From an uncultured bacterium (lineage in GTDB: Bacteria; Planctomycetota; UBA1135; GCA-002686595), in assembly GCA_938075305.1 (NCBI GenBank), contig CALJGV010000005.1, positions 200,131 through 264,130 of the forward strand: DNA of 64,000 bases. The letters run 5' to 3'. Position 1 is the stretch's first letter. Each line of letters starts with the position of its first letter. The position numbers and the translations under genes were made by a program. Below are positions 42,889 through 52,398 of the stretch, one piece after another. The notes under the pieces are model-generated. The model saw nothing but the letters and a program-made list of their open reading frames with translations, ran no database searches and was not told where the DNA came from.

Positions 42889-43764
42889 ATGAATCCGATC
42901 ACAAGCACGAAACGAGTCTCTCCCCTCTTCTTCCTCGGCCTCGTCGCCGCCTGCCAGTCCACCACGATGGACTCCCAGCCGGTGGCCACGCCAGCCGCCG
43001 TCGTCCGCCAGCCCTTCTCGGACGCCGTGAGCAGCGGCGTCGCCGTGGCGCTCGAGCGCTGCGACGACCTTATCGAGGGGATCGAGGCGCTCATCGTGGC
43101 TCTCGAGACTGGCACGCTGGAAGGTGTTTCCCACGCCTATGCGGAGGCCCGGGCGCCCTATGAGGAGATCCAGGTCCTGGCCTCGGCTTTCCCCCAGATC
43201 GACCTCGCCATCGACGGGCGCTCCTCCGAGTTCGCCCAGGGCGAGCTGGACCCCGAGTTCCGCGGCTTCCACCGCATCGAGATCTTCGTCTTCGCCCGTC
43301 AGCGCATGGGCGCCGCCGTGCCCTACGCGGTCCAGCTCCTCGAGGACGCCCGCGCCCTGCGGCAAGCGCTCGCCGAGCGCGGTCGCTTCAGCGCCTCCGA
43401 GACCTTCGCGGGGATGGAGCGCCGATGCATGGACGTCGCCACGCGCATGGTGTCCAGCGAGGAGGAGATGTGGAGCAACCAGTCGCTCCTGGTGATCCAC
43501 CACGCCTGGCTCGGCTGCTACGCCCAGTACAAGTACTTTGCGGGGGCCGTCCGTGACCAGGACGCCCTCCTCGCCGAGCGCATCGACCGGGCCTACCGCA
43601 AGGCCATCGAAGAGGTCGCCGGTGAGTTCTCGTCAGAGAGCGTCGAGGGGTCCCCCTTCACGCTGATCGACATGGGCCAGCGACGCCAGATCGCGGACGC
43701 CAGCCTGCAGCTGCGCAGGTACCTGATCCAGGCGCGCAAGGCCCTGGAGCTCTCCGACGCCTGA
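42889..43764 (+). CDS. EfeO/imelysin-like lipoprotein (M75 type)
   Basis: A 291-residue exported lipoprotein (lipobox LVAACQ) of the imelysin / EfeO M75 superfamily: mainly helical, with the GFHRIEIFVF segment containing the GxHxxE signature, and a matching first bundle (ALERCDDLIEGIEALIVAL). In the EfeUOB iron-uptake system EfeO binds ferrous iron in the periplasm, but no efeU permease or efeB peroxidase is adjacent, so the iron role is inferred. The start is ATG 42889, giving the signal peptide. A hairpin follows at 43775. Confidence 0.7.
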   Translation: MNPITSTKRVSPLFFLGLVAACQSTTMDSQPVATPAAVVRQPFSDAVSSGVAVALERCDDLIEGIEALIVALETGTLEGVSHAYAEARAPYEEIQVLASAFPQIDLAIDGRSSEFAQGELDPEFRGFHRIEIFVFARQRMGAAVPYAVQLLEDARALRQALAERGRFSASETFAGMERRCMDVATRMVSSEEEMWSNQSLLVIHHAWLGCYAQYKYFAGAVRDQDALLAERIDRAYRKAIEEVAGEFSSESVEGSPFTLIDMGQRRQIADASLQLRRYLIQARKALELSDA

Positions 43765-43774
43765 GCGACCCGGA

Positions 43775-43797
43775 CGCGCGGTCGCCCGGACCGCGCG
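43775..43797 (+). terminator. Hairpin after the EfeO-like gene
   Basis: A 9-bp GC stem (CGCGCGGTC/GACCGCGCG) with a five-base loop, 11 bases after the stop codon and followed by CTTGCCCT. It is a plausible intrinsic terminator with a weak T tract, placed just before the sulfatase gene. Confidence 0.45.
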
Positions 43798-43817
43798 CTT
43801 GCCCTAGGCTGCGGGGC

Positions 43818-45374
43818 ATGACCCGCGCCCAATCACTGCTCGCGCTCACCGCGCTCCTCGCCGCCTGCGCCTCCTCGTCCCCGGCCGACCACGGGTCAGG
43901 CGGCGCGGCTCGCCCCAACGTCGTGGTCGTCTTCGTGGATGATCTGGGCGCCGGCGAGCTCGGCTGCTACGGACAGCAGCACATCGAGACGCCGCGCATC
44001 GACTCCATCGCCGCGCACGGCGTCCGGTTCACGAACGGGTACACCGGCTCGCCGGTCTGCGCCCCGTCGCGCTGCGTCCTCCTCACGGGCAAGCACTCCG
44101 GCCACGCCGAGGTGCGCGCCAACTGGGAGAACGGCGGCTGGGGCCCGGACGAGCCCGAGGGGCAGTGGCCGCTCTCCGACGAGGAGGTCACCCTCGCCGA
44201 GCGCCTGGGCGCCCTCGGATACCGGACCGCGGGCTACGGCAAGTGGGGCCTGGGGGGCCCGGGCACCCGCGGCGCGCCCGAGCTCCAGGGCTTCGACCAC
44301 TTCTATGGCTACCTCTGCCAGCGAGTCGCCCACAACTACTACCCCACCCACCTCTGGCGAAACGGCGAGCGCACCCCCATCGACGGCGCCGAGTACTTCA
44401 AGGCACACCAGAAACTCGAGGCTCCGCTCGAGAGCGACCAGGCCTACTACGAGCGGTTCGGCAACGGCAGCGAGCGCTACGCGCCCCAGCTCATCGCGGA
44501 CGACATGATCGACTGGCTCGATGAGGCCGCCGGGAGTGACGAGCCCTTCTTCCTCTACTACGCGTCGATCATCCCCCACCTCGCCCTCCAGGTGCCCGAG
44601 GAATACGTGGAGCGCTACCCCGCGGCCTGGGACGCCGAGCCGTACCTCGGACAGCAGTCCTACCTGCCCCACCCCAGCCCTCGCCGCGCGTACGCCGGGA
44701 TGATCAGCTTCCTGGATGACCAGGTCGGCCGAATCCTCGACACGTTGGAGGCCCGCGGCGTGGCGGAGGACACCATCGTGCTGTTCACCAGCGACAACGG
44801 CGCCACCTACGTGGGGGGCGTGGACACGGAGTTCTTCGAGAGCCACGACCAGCGCCGAGGACACAAGGGGCAGCTCTACGAGGGCGGGATCCGCGTTCCG
44901 TTCCTCGCCAGCTGGCCAGGACACTTCCCCGAGGGGAACGTGACCGACCAGGTGGTCTCCACCGTCGACGTCACGGCCACCGTCCTCGACCTGATCGGCG
45001 CGCCGGCGGCGACCGACGCCGACGTGGTGACGGACAGCGTGTCCTTCGCCGCCGCCGCCCGCGGCGACCTGGACGCCCCTGCCCGCCCGTACCTCTACTG
45101 GGAATACCGGCCGGCGGGTGCCCAGGCGGTACGCCGGGGCAATTGGAAGCTGGTCCGCACCGGGCTGAAGAAGGGCACCCCACAGCTCGCGCTCTACGAC
45201 CTCGCCGCCAACCCCGCCGAGTCCCAGGCCCTGGACCTCTCGGGCCAGTTCCCCGAGCTCGTCGCAGAGCTCGCGGCCCTCATGGACGCCTCCCACGAAC
45301 CCTCGGAGGGATTCCCCCTCCCCACCGTGGACGGGGACGCCGCCGAGATCATGAAGCGAAAGACCAACCCCTGA
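43818..45374 (+). CDS. Sulfatase (arylsulfatase-type lipoprotein)
   Basis: A 518-residue exported sulfatase, lipid-anchored by LAAC. The metal ligands appear early (VFVDDLGAGELGCYG), and the formylglycine site is CAPSR, with Cys81 the residue to be oxidised. KYGKWGLGG-type segments (GYGKWGLGGPG) and FLYYASIIPH follow, then TSDNG near residue 325. Such enzymes remove sulfate esters from algal or host polysaccharides. It is the first of two sulfatases in the window; no formylglycine-generating enzyme gene is nearby. The start is ATG 43818, right at the signal peptide. Confidence 0.9.
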   Translation: MTRAQSLLALTALLAACASSSPADHGSGGAARPNVVVVFVDDLGAGELGCYGQQHIETPRIDSIAAHGVRFTNGYTGSPVCAPSRCVLLTGKHSGHAEVRANWENGGWGPDEPEGQWPLSDEEVTLAERLGALGYRTAGYGKWGLGGPGTRGAPELQGFDHFYGYLCQRVAHNYYPTHLWRNGERTPIDGAEYFKAHQKLEAPLESDQAYYERFGNGSERYAPQLIADDMIDWLDEAAGSDEPFFLYYASIIPHLALQVPEEYVERYPAAWDAEPYLGQQSYLPHPSPRRAYAGMISFLDDQVGRILDTLEARGVAEDTIVLFTSDNGATYVGGVDTEFFESHDQRRGHKGQLYEGGIRVPFLASWPGHFPEGNVTDQVVSTVDVTATVLDLIGAPAATDADVVTDSVSFAAAARGDLDAPARPYLYWEYRPAGAQAVRRGNWKLVRTGLKKGTPQLALYDLAANPAESQALDLSGQFPELVAELAALMDASHEPSEGFPLPTVDGDAAEIMKRKTNP

Positions 45375-45411
45375 TCCCGCCCAGGATCCTCTCGCTCCTG
45401 CCCCGCACCCC

Positions 45412-46215
45412 ATGACCAGCATCCAGCTCATCGCCATCCTCGTCATCTTCCTCGTGGGCGGTGGCGGGGCACTCCTGCCCATGTTGATGCGGACGAGGGT
45501 GTCTCCCTGGGCCATGTCCAGGGGCAACGCCTTCGCGGGTGGCGTCCTGCTCGCCGCAGGCCTGATCCACCTCCTGGGCGACGCAGCCGCGGACTTCAGG
45601 GAGATCCACCCGGACCTCGACTATCCGGTCGCTTACGCCATCGCGTCCGCGGCGTTCCTCCTCGTGCTCGCCCTCGAACGCGTCCTCCCGGGCACGGGCG
45701 CTGCGGGTGGCCCCTGCACGGGCGACCCCGAGGCCGACGCCTTCGTCGGCGCCGCTTCGGCCTCCAGCTCGACCCCCTACCTCCTGCTGGCGACGCTCTC
45801 GATCCACTCGCTGATCGCGGGCGTCGCCCTCGGGACCGATGAGGTGCAGTCCTCGTTCCTCGTCCTGCTGGTCGCCATCCTCGCCCACAAGGGGTCGGCG
45901 GGCTTCGCCCTCGGCACCACGTTCCAACGCGCCGGCGTCTCCGTCCGGCGGGCCCTGCCCGCCCTCTTCTTCTTCGCCTGCACCACGAGCACGGGCGTCG
46001 TCCTTGGGCTGTTCGCGGACCTCGAGTTCGACGCGGGACGCATGCAGGTCGTCACCGCATGGTTCAAGGCGATCGCGGCCGGGACGTTCCTCTACATCGC
46101 GGCGCTGGATATCGTCCGCGAGGAGTTCTTCCCCGCCCACGACGATCGCCGCTGGCGGTTCGCCTGCGCAGCCGCCGGTGTCTCCGTGATGGCCCTGGTG
46201 GCGATCTGGATGTGA
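45412..46215 (+). CDS. ZIP family divalent metal transporter
   Basis: A 267-residue inner-membrane protein with about eight TM segments. The ZIP metal-path motif is LSIHSLIAGVALG in TM4, with the partner AILAHKGSAGFALG in TM5. The N terminus starts with a long first TM (LIAILVIFLVGGGGALLPML), and there is a His/Asp-bearing stretch LIHLLGDAAADF in TM2-3. It is expected to import zinc, iron or manganese. It starts 37 bases after the sulfatase; direct functional linkage is not evident. Confidence 0.88.
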   Translation: MTSIQLIAILVIFLVGGGGALLPMLMRTRVSPWAMSRGNAFAGGVLLAAGLIHLLGDAAADFREIHPDLDYPVAYAIASAAFLLVLALERVLPGTGAAGGPCTGDPEADAFVGAASASSSTPYLLLATLSIHSLIAGVALGTDEVQSSFLVLLVAILAHKGSAGFALGTTFQRAGVSVRRALPALFFFACTTSTGVVLGLFADLEFDAGRMQVVTAWFKAIAAGTFLYIAALDIVREEFFPAHDDRRWRFACAAAGVSVMALVAIWM

Positions 46216-46250
46216 TGCCAGGGGACCAGCGCGAGCCGGGTCAGGTCGGG

Positions 46251-47798
46251 TCAGAAGGTGATCGACCAGCGCCCGACGGACCCGTCCGGCTCACGGAGCT
46301 CGAGGGTACCCGTCACGCTGTCGTGGCACCACCGCACGCCGGGCGCCGTCGCCGAGCAGTCCTCCAGGACCTGGATCCCGTTCCGCATCACGCTGAACGG
46401 TCGCACCGGGACGCCCTCGATGGTGAGGTCCACCGGAGCCCCATCGATCGCGTCGGTCTCGACCTGGAGCCCGACCGTGGCGTCGAGGTCGAATTCCTCG
46501 AGATCGAGCCCGATGAGGGAGACGTTCTCCCGGTCGCCGAGCAGCAGGGTGGGCTGGCCGATCGGGGTGGGGACGAGGTCGTAGTTCAAGGCGGAGAAGC
46601 GGCCCGTCTGGTGCTGCTGCACGAGTAGGCCGTTCCAGCGCTCCTCGCGGTCCGCGAGGACCCTCCCCCGGCGCGGATAGGCCCCGAGCGCCTGCTGCGC
46701 GAGCCAGTCACAGACGCTGGCCTCATCGAGCAACTCCCAGCAGTGGTTCGGGCTGTTGGAGTTACCGGGGCAGGGCGGGGTGAGCTCGACGAAGAGCTCG
46801 TGGGAGAGCGTCGGGTCCCCGGACATGAAGGTGTCGAGCCGATCCGAGAGGGTCCGCAGGTAAACAAGCGGGTCCCCCGCGTAGTAGTAGGTCCGCACCG
46901 GAACGCCCACCAGGTTGGCGGCCATGTGGCGGCCGCCCGGGATGAGGCTGTAGTCCGCGGCGGGCGCGAGTGAGACGTCGATCAACGAGGCTCGCTGGTA
47001 TTCGAAGCGAGGCGGGGGCCCCCCGAAGGTGGTCTCCAGCGGGGCCTGGATCCCGGGCTCCTCGTTCCAGATCACGCCCCCGTTGATGGCGCCCGTGTGG
47101 TTCACGATGGCGGCGAAGGCGCCGCCATCCCGGTTGCGGTGGCGCGCCCCGTAGCTCAGGGCGTTGCCCCCGCCCATGGAGAAGCCGACCCCGTAGACCC
47201 GGTCCCGGTCGATGGGCCAGTGGCTCAGGACGTAGTCCATCACCGCCTCGACGTTGAGCTGGCTCTCGGCCGCTCCGAAGCTGAGGTCCCCGGTGGGGAC
47301 CCCGTTGGGGTTGAGGAGGAGGGGGTTGATCTGGATCGGCGCGAGGACGAACCAGTCCCGCGCGTCCGACTCGCTGAGAAACGAGGTGTTGTAGTAGGAG
47401 AAGTCGAGGTGGGAGACCCCGTAGCTGTGGAAGCCCACCAGGAGCGGGCGAGCCTGTCCGGCTGGAGAGTCCGGCACGTGAAGGGTGAAGAGTTCCTCGT
47501 TGCCCGTCTGGGGCACGAACAACTTCAGGACGTAGGCCGTGCCTCCGACGCCAGGGATGAACACCGGTGCCGCGAGGGCCTGCGCGGCAATGCACGTGAG
47601 CCACGCGGTGGTCGCCTGGCTCGTCCGCAGCTGCTGCGGCGAGATCGACATCGGGTTGCCCCCCGGCCGGCCCAGGAGCGTGCGCAGGCCCACCCCCGGC
47701 AGCTGGCGAGGGGCCTGGGGGCTCGCGTCGGCGCCAGCGCCGAGCGCGGCGGCGAGCAACAGGCCGAGGGTCGGAGTCAACGAGGCGCGGAGCGACAT
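46251..47798 (-). CDS. Secreted PHB-depolymerase-like alpha/beta hydrolase
   Basis: A 515-residue exported protein with a signal peptide (LGLLLAAALGAGADA). The catalytic domain (about 110-350) resembles the esterase/PHB-depolymerase LpqC group: the oxyanion strand LLVGFHSYG, the nucleophile GVGFSMGGGNALSYG, and VNHTGAINGG and PGGRHMAANL later. A Cys-containing stretch (CPGNSNSPNHC) and a C-terminal beta-rich domain (about 400-515, ending SVGRWSITF) follow. The substrate may be a polyester, acetylated polysaccharide or ferulate ester; unresolved. The start is ATG 47798, placing the signal peptide. Confidence 0.75.
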   Translation of the reverse strand: MSLRASLTPTLGLLLAAALGAGADASPQAPRQLPGVGLRTLLGRPGGNPMSISPQQLRTSQATTAWLTCIAAQALAAPVFIPGVGGTAYVLKLFVPQTGNEELFTLHVPDSPAGQARPLLVGFHSYGVSHLDFSYYNTSFLSESDARDWFVLAPIQINPLLLNPNGVPTGDLSFGAAESQLNVEAVMDYVLSHWPIDRDRVYGVGFSMGGGNALSYGARHRNRDGGAFAAIVNHTGAINGGVIWNEEPGIQAPLETTFGGPPPRFEYQRASLIDVSLAPAADYSLIPGGRHMAANLVGVPVRTYYYAGDPLVYLRTLSDRLDTFMSGDPTLSHELFVELTPPCPGNSNSPNHCWELLDEASVCDWLAQQALGAYPRRGRVLADREERWNGLLVQQHQTGRFSALNYDLVPTPIGQPTLLLGDRENVSLIGLDLEEFDLDATVGLQVETDAIDGAPVDLTIEGVPVRPFSVMRNGIQVLEDCSATAPGVRWCHDSVTGTLELREPDGSVGRWSITF

Positions 47799-48056
47799 GG
47801 CAGGGGGGGGCAGGGGCGAGAGCCTCACGGGCTCTCCTTCAATGGTACCCCGGGCCAGGATCGCTGGAGGCCCGCAGCGGGGCCACGGAGGCCCGTCCGC
47901 CGCAGGCTGTCCCGGAGGCGAGCACCCGAACCCGCCTCCAGGCCCCTGCGCTCGATGCGGGCCCCCGGGGAGCGTGGAGCGCTCCCCCAGCCCCTCGCCC
48001 CCGGATTCCATCCCCGCGGGTTCAGCCCAGCGTCCACCGGGTCCGATGGCTCCCCC

Positions 48057-48356
48057 ATGCAGCAGCGCCTCCTTCAATTGCTCCTGGCCGAGCTCCTCGC
48101 GTTCGGCAGCTTCGTCTTCGGTGGCCTCGGCCTCCTCGGGGCCCTCGTCACCTGGTCCGGCGACTCGCAGCACGCCCCCCTCCTCTCGTGGTCCCTGGTC
48201 GGCGCCTTCGCGCTCCTGGCAGCGGCACTCGGAGCGGTCGCCGCGACGCGCTTGCGGCTCGTCTTCTGGCCGAGGCCGGCGCGCGCATCAGCCTGGTCCC
48301 CCCATGCCGATGGGCCGGCCGTCGACCTCACCGAGGGTCACCGCAGCCAGGCCTGA
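48057..48356 (+). CDS. Small membrane protein (99 aa, two TM)
   Basis: I do not recognise this protein. Two hydrophobic segments (about residues 5-31 and 42-66) indicate a small inner-membrane hairpin protein. A basic stretch RLRLVFWPRPAR and a short acidic tail follow. The start ATG 48057 is the first good one after the divergent hydrolase gene. Coding by codon use is plausible (third-position GC like its neighbours); the function is unknown. Confidence 0.5.
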   Translation: MQQRLLQLLLAELLAFGSFVFGGLGLLGALVTWSGDSQHAPLLSWSLVGAFALLAAALGAVAATRLRLVFWPRPARASAWSPHADGPAVDLTEGHRSQA

Positions 48357-48458
48357 CCTCCGGGCGGACCGGGCGCCCTGTGGACCGGGCCGGCTCACTG
48401 AGCCGGGCGACCACTGCCCCCAAACTCACCGACCGTGCCCCGTCACGGTCCCGCGTCC

Positions 48459-50063
48459 CTAGCGAAGCGCAGCACGCGGCATGGGAACCGGCTGCCCCGA
48501 CCGCAGGTCGAGGGACATGGAGGCGCCCGACGCTTCCAGGCGCGCGGAGAGGACCTGCGCGAGGGCGGCGAGGGTGGCGGGGCGCTCCGCCGCCAGGTCA
48601 CGCGCCTCCCCCACGTCCTCGGCGAGGTCGTACAGCTCGAAGCGGGGGCCGCCCGTGCGCTTGCCGGTGGCCTCGTCCAGCTGGGCGCCCGAGTGGAAGT
48701 AGATCAGCTTGTGGTCCCCCACTCGCACGGCGCTGAAGGGCTCGATGCCCGGGCCGTTGACGCCCCAGAAGTGGGGCTGGTGGAAGAGGATCGAGCGGTC
48801 CCGGGGCGGCGCCTCGCGCCCATCAAGCACCGGACGCAGGTCGATCCCCTCCACCCGCGCCGCGTGATCTGCGGGGATATCGATCCCGGCGGCGCCGAGC
48901 AACGTCGGGAAGAGGTCGTGGGTCACCACGGGGCCGCGGACCAGCGCGCCCGGCTCCACCACCCCGGGCCAGCGCACGACCATGGGGACCCGCAGCCCGC
49001 CGTCGTAGGCGCTGCCCTTGCCGCTGCGTGCGGGGAGGTTGTGGGTGTGGCGCTCGCCGCCCCGGGCGTGGGCCGAGAGGCCGCCGTTGTCGCCGGTGTA
49101 GATCACGAGGGTCTCGTCGGCGATGCCCAGGTCATCGAGGGCGTCGAGCAGCTGCCCCGTGGCGTCGTCCACCGCCGCCACCATGGTGGCATAGGCGAGC
49201 TCAGGCCCGGTGAGCCCGCTGCCCTCGAAGCGCGCCTTGAGCTCCTCGTGGGCCATGATCGGCGCGTGCACCGCGTAGGGCGCGAAGTGCAGGAAGACCC
49301 GCTCGCCGTCGGCGACGCCCTCGCGCAGGGCGCGCTCCGCCTCGTCCGCCAGCACGTCCGTGAGGAACACGTCCTGGCCGTGGTACTTCTCCAGCCCGGG
49401 GATGTCCCAGTTGCGGTTGCGCCCCTTGTTGCCGCGGCGCTCCTCGCGCTTGGCGGCGCTGAAGTCGTCGATGCCGTAAAAGCTCCCCGGTCCGCCGGCT
49501 GCCCAGCCGGCGATGTTCACGTCGAAGCCCAGGGTCGTGGGGTCGCCGCCGCCGCGTCCACCCTCGGGGCCATCCTCCGGGCTCGTGCCGAAGTGCGCCT
49601 TGCCCACGTGAATGGTCCGGTACTCCGGCGTCATCAGCGAAGCCAGCGTCACATCCCCCGGCTGCAGCGCGTCCACGTCCCAGCTCGGCGCCTTGAGGAG
49701 CGGGTGCCGCGCGGACTGATCCCGTCCGAAGAACCGGGTCCAGTACGTGATCTGGTTGCGCGCCGGCGTGACGCCGGTCATGAAGCTCGTGCGCGTCGGC
49801 GTGCACACGGGCGCGGAGGCGTAGGCGTCCGCGAAGCGCATGCCCTCCCCGACCAGCCGCTCCAGGTTCGGCGTCTGGAAGTGCCGCGCACCCGGGCCCT
49901 GGGGGTCGTCCCAGCAGGACGGCGAGCAGTCTCGCCATCCCAGGTCGTCCACCATGATGACCACCACGTGCAGGGGCTGCTCGGGCACCTGGGTCCCGGT
50001 CGATGAGGGCCCGGCCGATGAGGTTAGGGCGGCGAGGAGCGCGGCGAGTGCGTGGGCTTGCAT
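48459..50063 (-). CDS. Sulfatase (second, exported)
   Basis: A 534-residue exported sulfatase with a short signal peptide (MQAHALAALLAALTSS). The Ca-binding segment is VVVIMVDDLGWRDCS, and TYGDNG-like YTGDNGGLS lies near residue 310. The formylglycine motif is CTPTR with Cys87, a variant with Thr at the position where most enzymes have Ser or Ala (CxPSR), so its modification may depend on the local enzyme. A GGGDPTTLGFDVNIAGW insertion and a YDLAEDVGEARDLA end complete a typical length. The substrate, probably a sulfated glycan, is unknown. Confidence 0.88.
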   Translation of the reverse strand: MQAHALAALLAALTSSAGPSSTGTQVPEQPLHVVVIMVDDLGWRDCSPSCWDDPQGPGARHFQTPNLERLVGEGMRFADAYASAPVCTPTRTSFMTGVTPARNQITYWTRFFGRDQSARHPLLKAPSWDVDALQPGDVTLASLMTPEYRTIHVGKAHFGTSPEDGPEGGRGGGDPTTLGFDVNIAGWAAGGPGSFYGIDDFSAAKREERRGNKGRNRNWDIPGLEKYHGQDVFLTDVLADEAERALREGVADGERVFLHFAPYAVHAPIMAHEELKARFEGSGLTGPELAYATMVAAVDDATGQLLDALDDLGIADETLVIYTGDNGGLSAHARGGERHTHNLPARSGKGSAYDGGLRVPMVVRWPGVVEPGALVRGPVVTHDLFPTLLGAAGIDIPADHAARVEGIDLRPVLDGREAPPRDRSILFHQPHFWGVNGPGIEPFSAVRVGDHKLIYFHSGAQLDEATGKRTGGPRFELYDLAEDVGEARDLAAERPATLAALAQVLSARLEASGASMSLDLRSGQPVPMPRAALR

Positions 50064-50116
50064 GGGCCCAGGATAGCCCGCCGCCGCGCCGACCCCGCCG
50101 CCGATACCATTCCCCC

Positions 50117-51307
50117 ATGGCCCGCCGCCTCCCGCTCCTCTTCGCCGCCACGTTCGTCGTGGCTGGCGCCGCCTGGTTGCTCCACAGGGGCTCCACGGCT
50201 GGCGACCCGGGGCTGGTTCGGAGGAGCCCCGCAGGGGAGACCGCGGACCGGGGTGAGGCGATCCCAACTCGCGAGGCCCCCGCGGCGAAGGGCGCCGCCC
50301 GCGACCCGCTCGAGGTCAGGGCCGCAGCCGCTGCGCCCCCGCCGGATGACCTCGCCCTCCGCGTCGGCGTCCTGCTCGTCGCCGGGGACACCGAGCAGCC
50401 CCTCGTGGGCTACCACGTCCAGGCCTTGCCCGTGGGGACGAGCCCCCTCATCTCCCCCGGGCGTCGGAGCCCGTGGGTCACCGACCGCGACGGTCGGGTC
50501 GCGATCTCCGACCTCGACGGCGACGGCCCCTGGGACATCCACGCCTGGCCGGTGCACTGGGGGGGCTCGGGCTTCGACCCGTGGGCCGAATCCAAGGTGG
50601 GTTCTGCGAGGCTCACCCGACCTGACGTCTGGTCCCGCTTCGAGGTGGAGGTCGGGCCCACGATCATCTACCGCGGCGGACTTCCGCCGGGGGTGCGGGT
50701 CGAGGACCTGATCCTGGAGGCCCAGGCCACCATCTCCCCGATCTCCAGCATGCTCGGCGGCTCAGGTGGCACCGCGGCCGCGCGGTCCTCCGACGAGGGG
50801 TTCGCGCTCGCGCGCATCCGGCCGATCATGAACACCATGCAGGACGATGGCTTCATCGTCCGGGCGGTGACGCGGGACGGGCTGTGGTCGACCATGCGCA
50901 TCGAACCAGGTCGGCTCTCGAACCGCTCGGTCGTCCATCTCGATGACCCCCTGCGCCCCCGGGGCAAGGTGGCGATCCGGATCGAGTTCGACCCGCCCGG
51001 AGACGAGCTGGACCCGGAGGTGGCGGCCAGCTGGGTCCAGTGGAGCCTGCCCCTGCAGGCCACGCCGCCCGGGGCCGCCCCCGGGGCTTATCGACGACCC
51101 TGGAACGCGGGCTTCCACCCCGTCGGTGACGGCATCTTCGAGCTCCATGACCTCCCCCTCGGGCCCGTCGAGCTCCGTACCCCCGCGGGCGGAGATGAGG
51201 GTGGGTTGGCCGGAGAGCTCACGTACCGCCTCGCCGCCCCCGTGCGGGTGGATGCGGTCCACGGGCCGGCGACGCCGCACACCCTGCGGCTCCGCGGCTC
51301 CCTCTGA
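50117..51307 (+). CDS. Membrane-anchored unknown protein
   Basis: A 396-residue protein with an N-terminal TM anchor or signal (LLFAATFVVAGAAWLLHRG), then a disordered Pro/Ala-rich stretch (about 30-85). A beta-rich domain follows (about 90-390) containing several Trp and Gly turns (SDLDGDGPWDIHAWPVHWGG, LPPGVRVEDLILEAQA). Such SdrD-like or carboxypeptidase-regulatory-like strands recur in planctomycete surface proteins, but no known domain is certain. It is divergent from the sulfatase gene (54 bases between starts) and precedes the ole genes. Confidence 0.55.
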   Translation: MARRLPLLFAATFVVAGAAWLLHRGSTAGDPGLVRRSPAGETADRGEAIPTREAPAAKGAARDPLEVRAAAAAPPPDDLALRVGVLLVAGDTEQPLVGYHVQALPVGTSPLISPGRRSPWVTDRDGRVAISDLDGDGPWDIHAWPVHWGGSGFDPWAESKVGSARLTRPDVWSRFEVEVGPTIIYRGGLPPGVRVEDLILEAQATISPISSMLGGSGGTAAARSSDEGFALARIRPIMNTMQDDGFIVRAVTRDGLWSTMRIEPGRLSNRSVVHLDDPLRPRGKVAIRIEFDPPGDELDPEVAASWVQWSLPLQATPPGAAPGAYRRPWNAGFHPVGDGIFELHDLPLGPVELRTPAGGDEGGLAGELTYRLAAPVRVDAVHGPATPHTLRLRGSL

Positions 51308-51375
51308 CCCGCGCGCCCCTTTCCGGCGGGGTCATCGGAGACATCCGGCCCTCCGCCGCGGAGAGCGGTATCCTC

Positions 51376-52398
51376 TTGGCCGCGTCCGCCGCCCGCCGCG
51401 GCGACGATCTCCATCGCACGGAGCTCCCCGCACGGATCCCCCACCCGCACGGCCCCTTGACCCTCCAACTGCAAGCGCTCGAGGCGCGCGCCCTGGACCG
51501 GACGCGCCCCTTCCGACACCTGTACGGGTACGCGCCCCACTTCCTCGACGTCGAGGGGAGGGCCCTGCACTTCGTGGACGAGGGGGAGATCGCCGAGGGC
51601 GGCCCCGGCCCGATCCTGTGCGTGCACGGGAACCCCACCTGGTCGTTCTACTGGCGGGCGATCGTCGACGGCTTCAAGGACCAGACGCGGGTCGTGGTCC
51701 CCGACCACCTGGGCATGGGCCTCTCGGACCGCGTCCCCGGCGGGACCCGCCTCGCCGAACACGTGGGCGCGCTCGTGGCGCTCATGGATGAGCTCGACCT
51801 CCGGGACGTGACCCTCGTGGTGCACGACTGGGGCGGGGCCATCGGCTTCGGCGCGGCCCTCGCGCGCCCGGACCGGGTGAGCCGCTTCGTGGTCACCAAC
51901 ACCGCGGCCTTCCCCTCCTCCCACATCCCCCGTCGCATCGCCCTGTGCCGGGTGCCCGGGCTCGGGCGACTCGCGGTCCAGGGGGGCAACGCCTTCGCCC
52001 GCGCGGCGACCTTCATGACCACCGAGCGCCCGCTCTCCGCCGAGGTGCGCGCCGCGCTCCTCGCGCCCTACGGCAGCTGGAGCGAGCGCGAGCAGACCTG
52101 GCGCTTCGTGGCGGACATCCCCATGCGCGAGGACCACCCCTCATGGGCACCGCTGGCGGGGATCGCCGACGGGCTCGAGAGCCTGCGGGGTCTGCCCATG
52201 GAGATCGTGTGGGGCATGCAGGACTGGTGCTTCTCCCCGCTCTTCCTGGCCGGCTGGGAGCAGCGCTTCCCCGGTGTCCCGGTCACGCGCCTCGACGACG
52301 TGGGGCACTACGTCATGGAGGACGCGCCGGACGAGGTGCTCGAGGCGATCCGCCGCGTCCGCCAGCAATCCGTTCACGCCGAGACGCGCGAAGGATGA
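51376..52398 (+). CDS. oleB: OleB-like beta-lactone decarboxylase (haloalkane-dehalogenase fold)
   Basis: About 340 residues in the haloalkane-dehalogenase branch of alpha/beta hydrolases. Signatures are CVHGNPTWSFYWR (oxyanion and transition-state Trp region), VVPDHLGMGLSD, the nucleophile VVHDWGGAIGFG with Asp151, GMQDWCFSPLFL (acid region) and DDVGHYVMED with the catalytic His. In the ole pathway OleB decarboxylates the cis-beta-lactone to a long-chain cis-alkene. OleB identity rests on its place before oleC and oleD (stop overlapping ATGA). The start is uncertain: TTG 51376 has GGAGAG upstream; TTG 51457 would remove 27 unconserved residues. Confidence 0.82.
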   Translation: MAASAARRGDDLHRTELPARIPHPHGPLTLQLQALEARALDRTRPFRHLYGYAPHFLDVEGRALHFVDEGEIAEGGPGPILCVHGNPTWSFYWRAIVDGFKDQTRVVVPDHLGMGLSDRVPGGTRLAEHVGALVALMDELDLRDVTLVVHDWGGAIGFGAALARPDRVSRFVVTNTAAFPSSHIPRRIALCRVPGLGRLAVQGGNAFARAATFMTTERPLSAEVRAALLAPYGSWSEREQTWRFVADIPMREDHPSWAPLAGIADGLESLRGLPMEIVWGMQDWCFSPLFLAGWEQRFPGVPVTRLDDVGHYVMEDAPDEVLEAIRRVRQQSVHAETREG

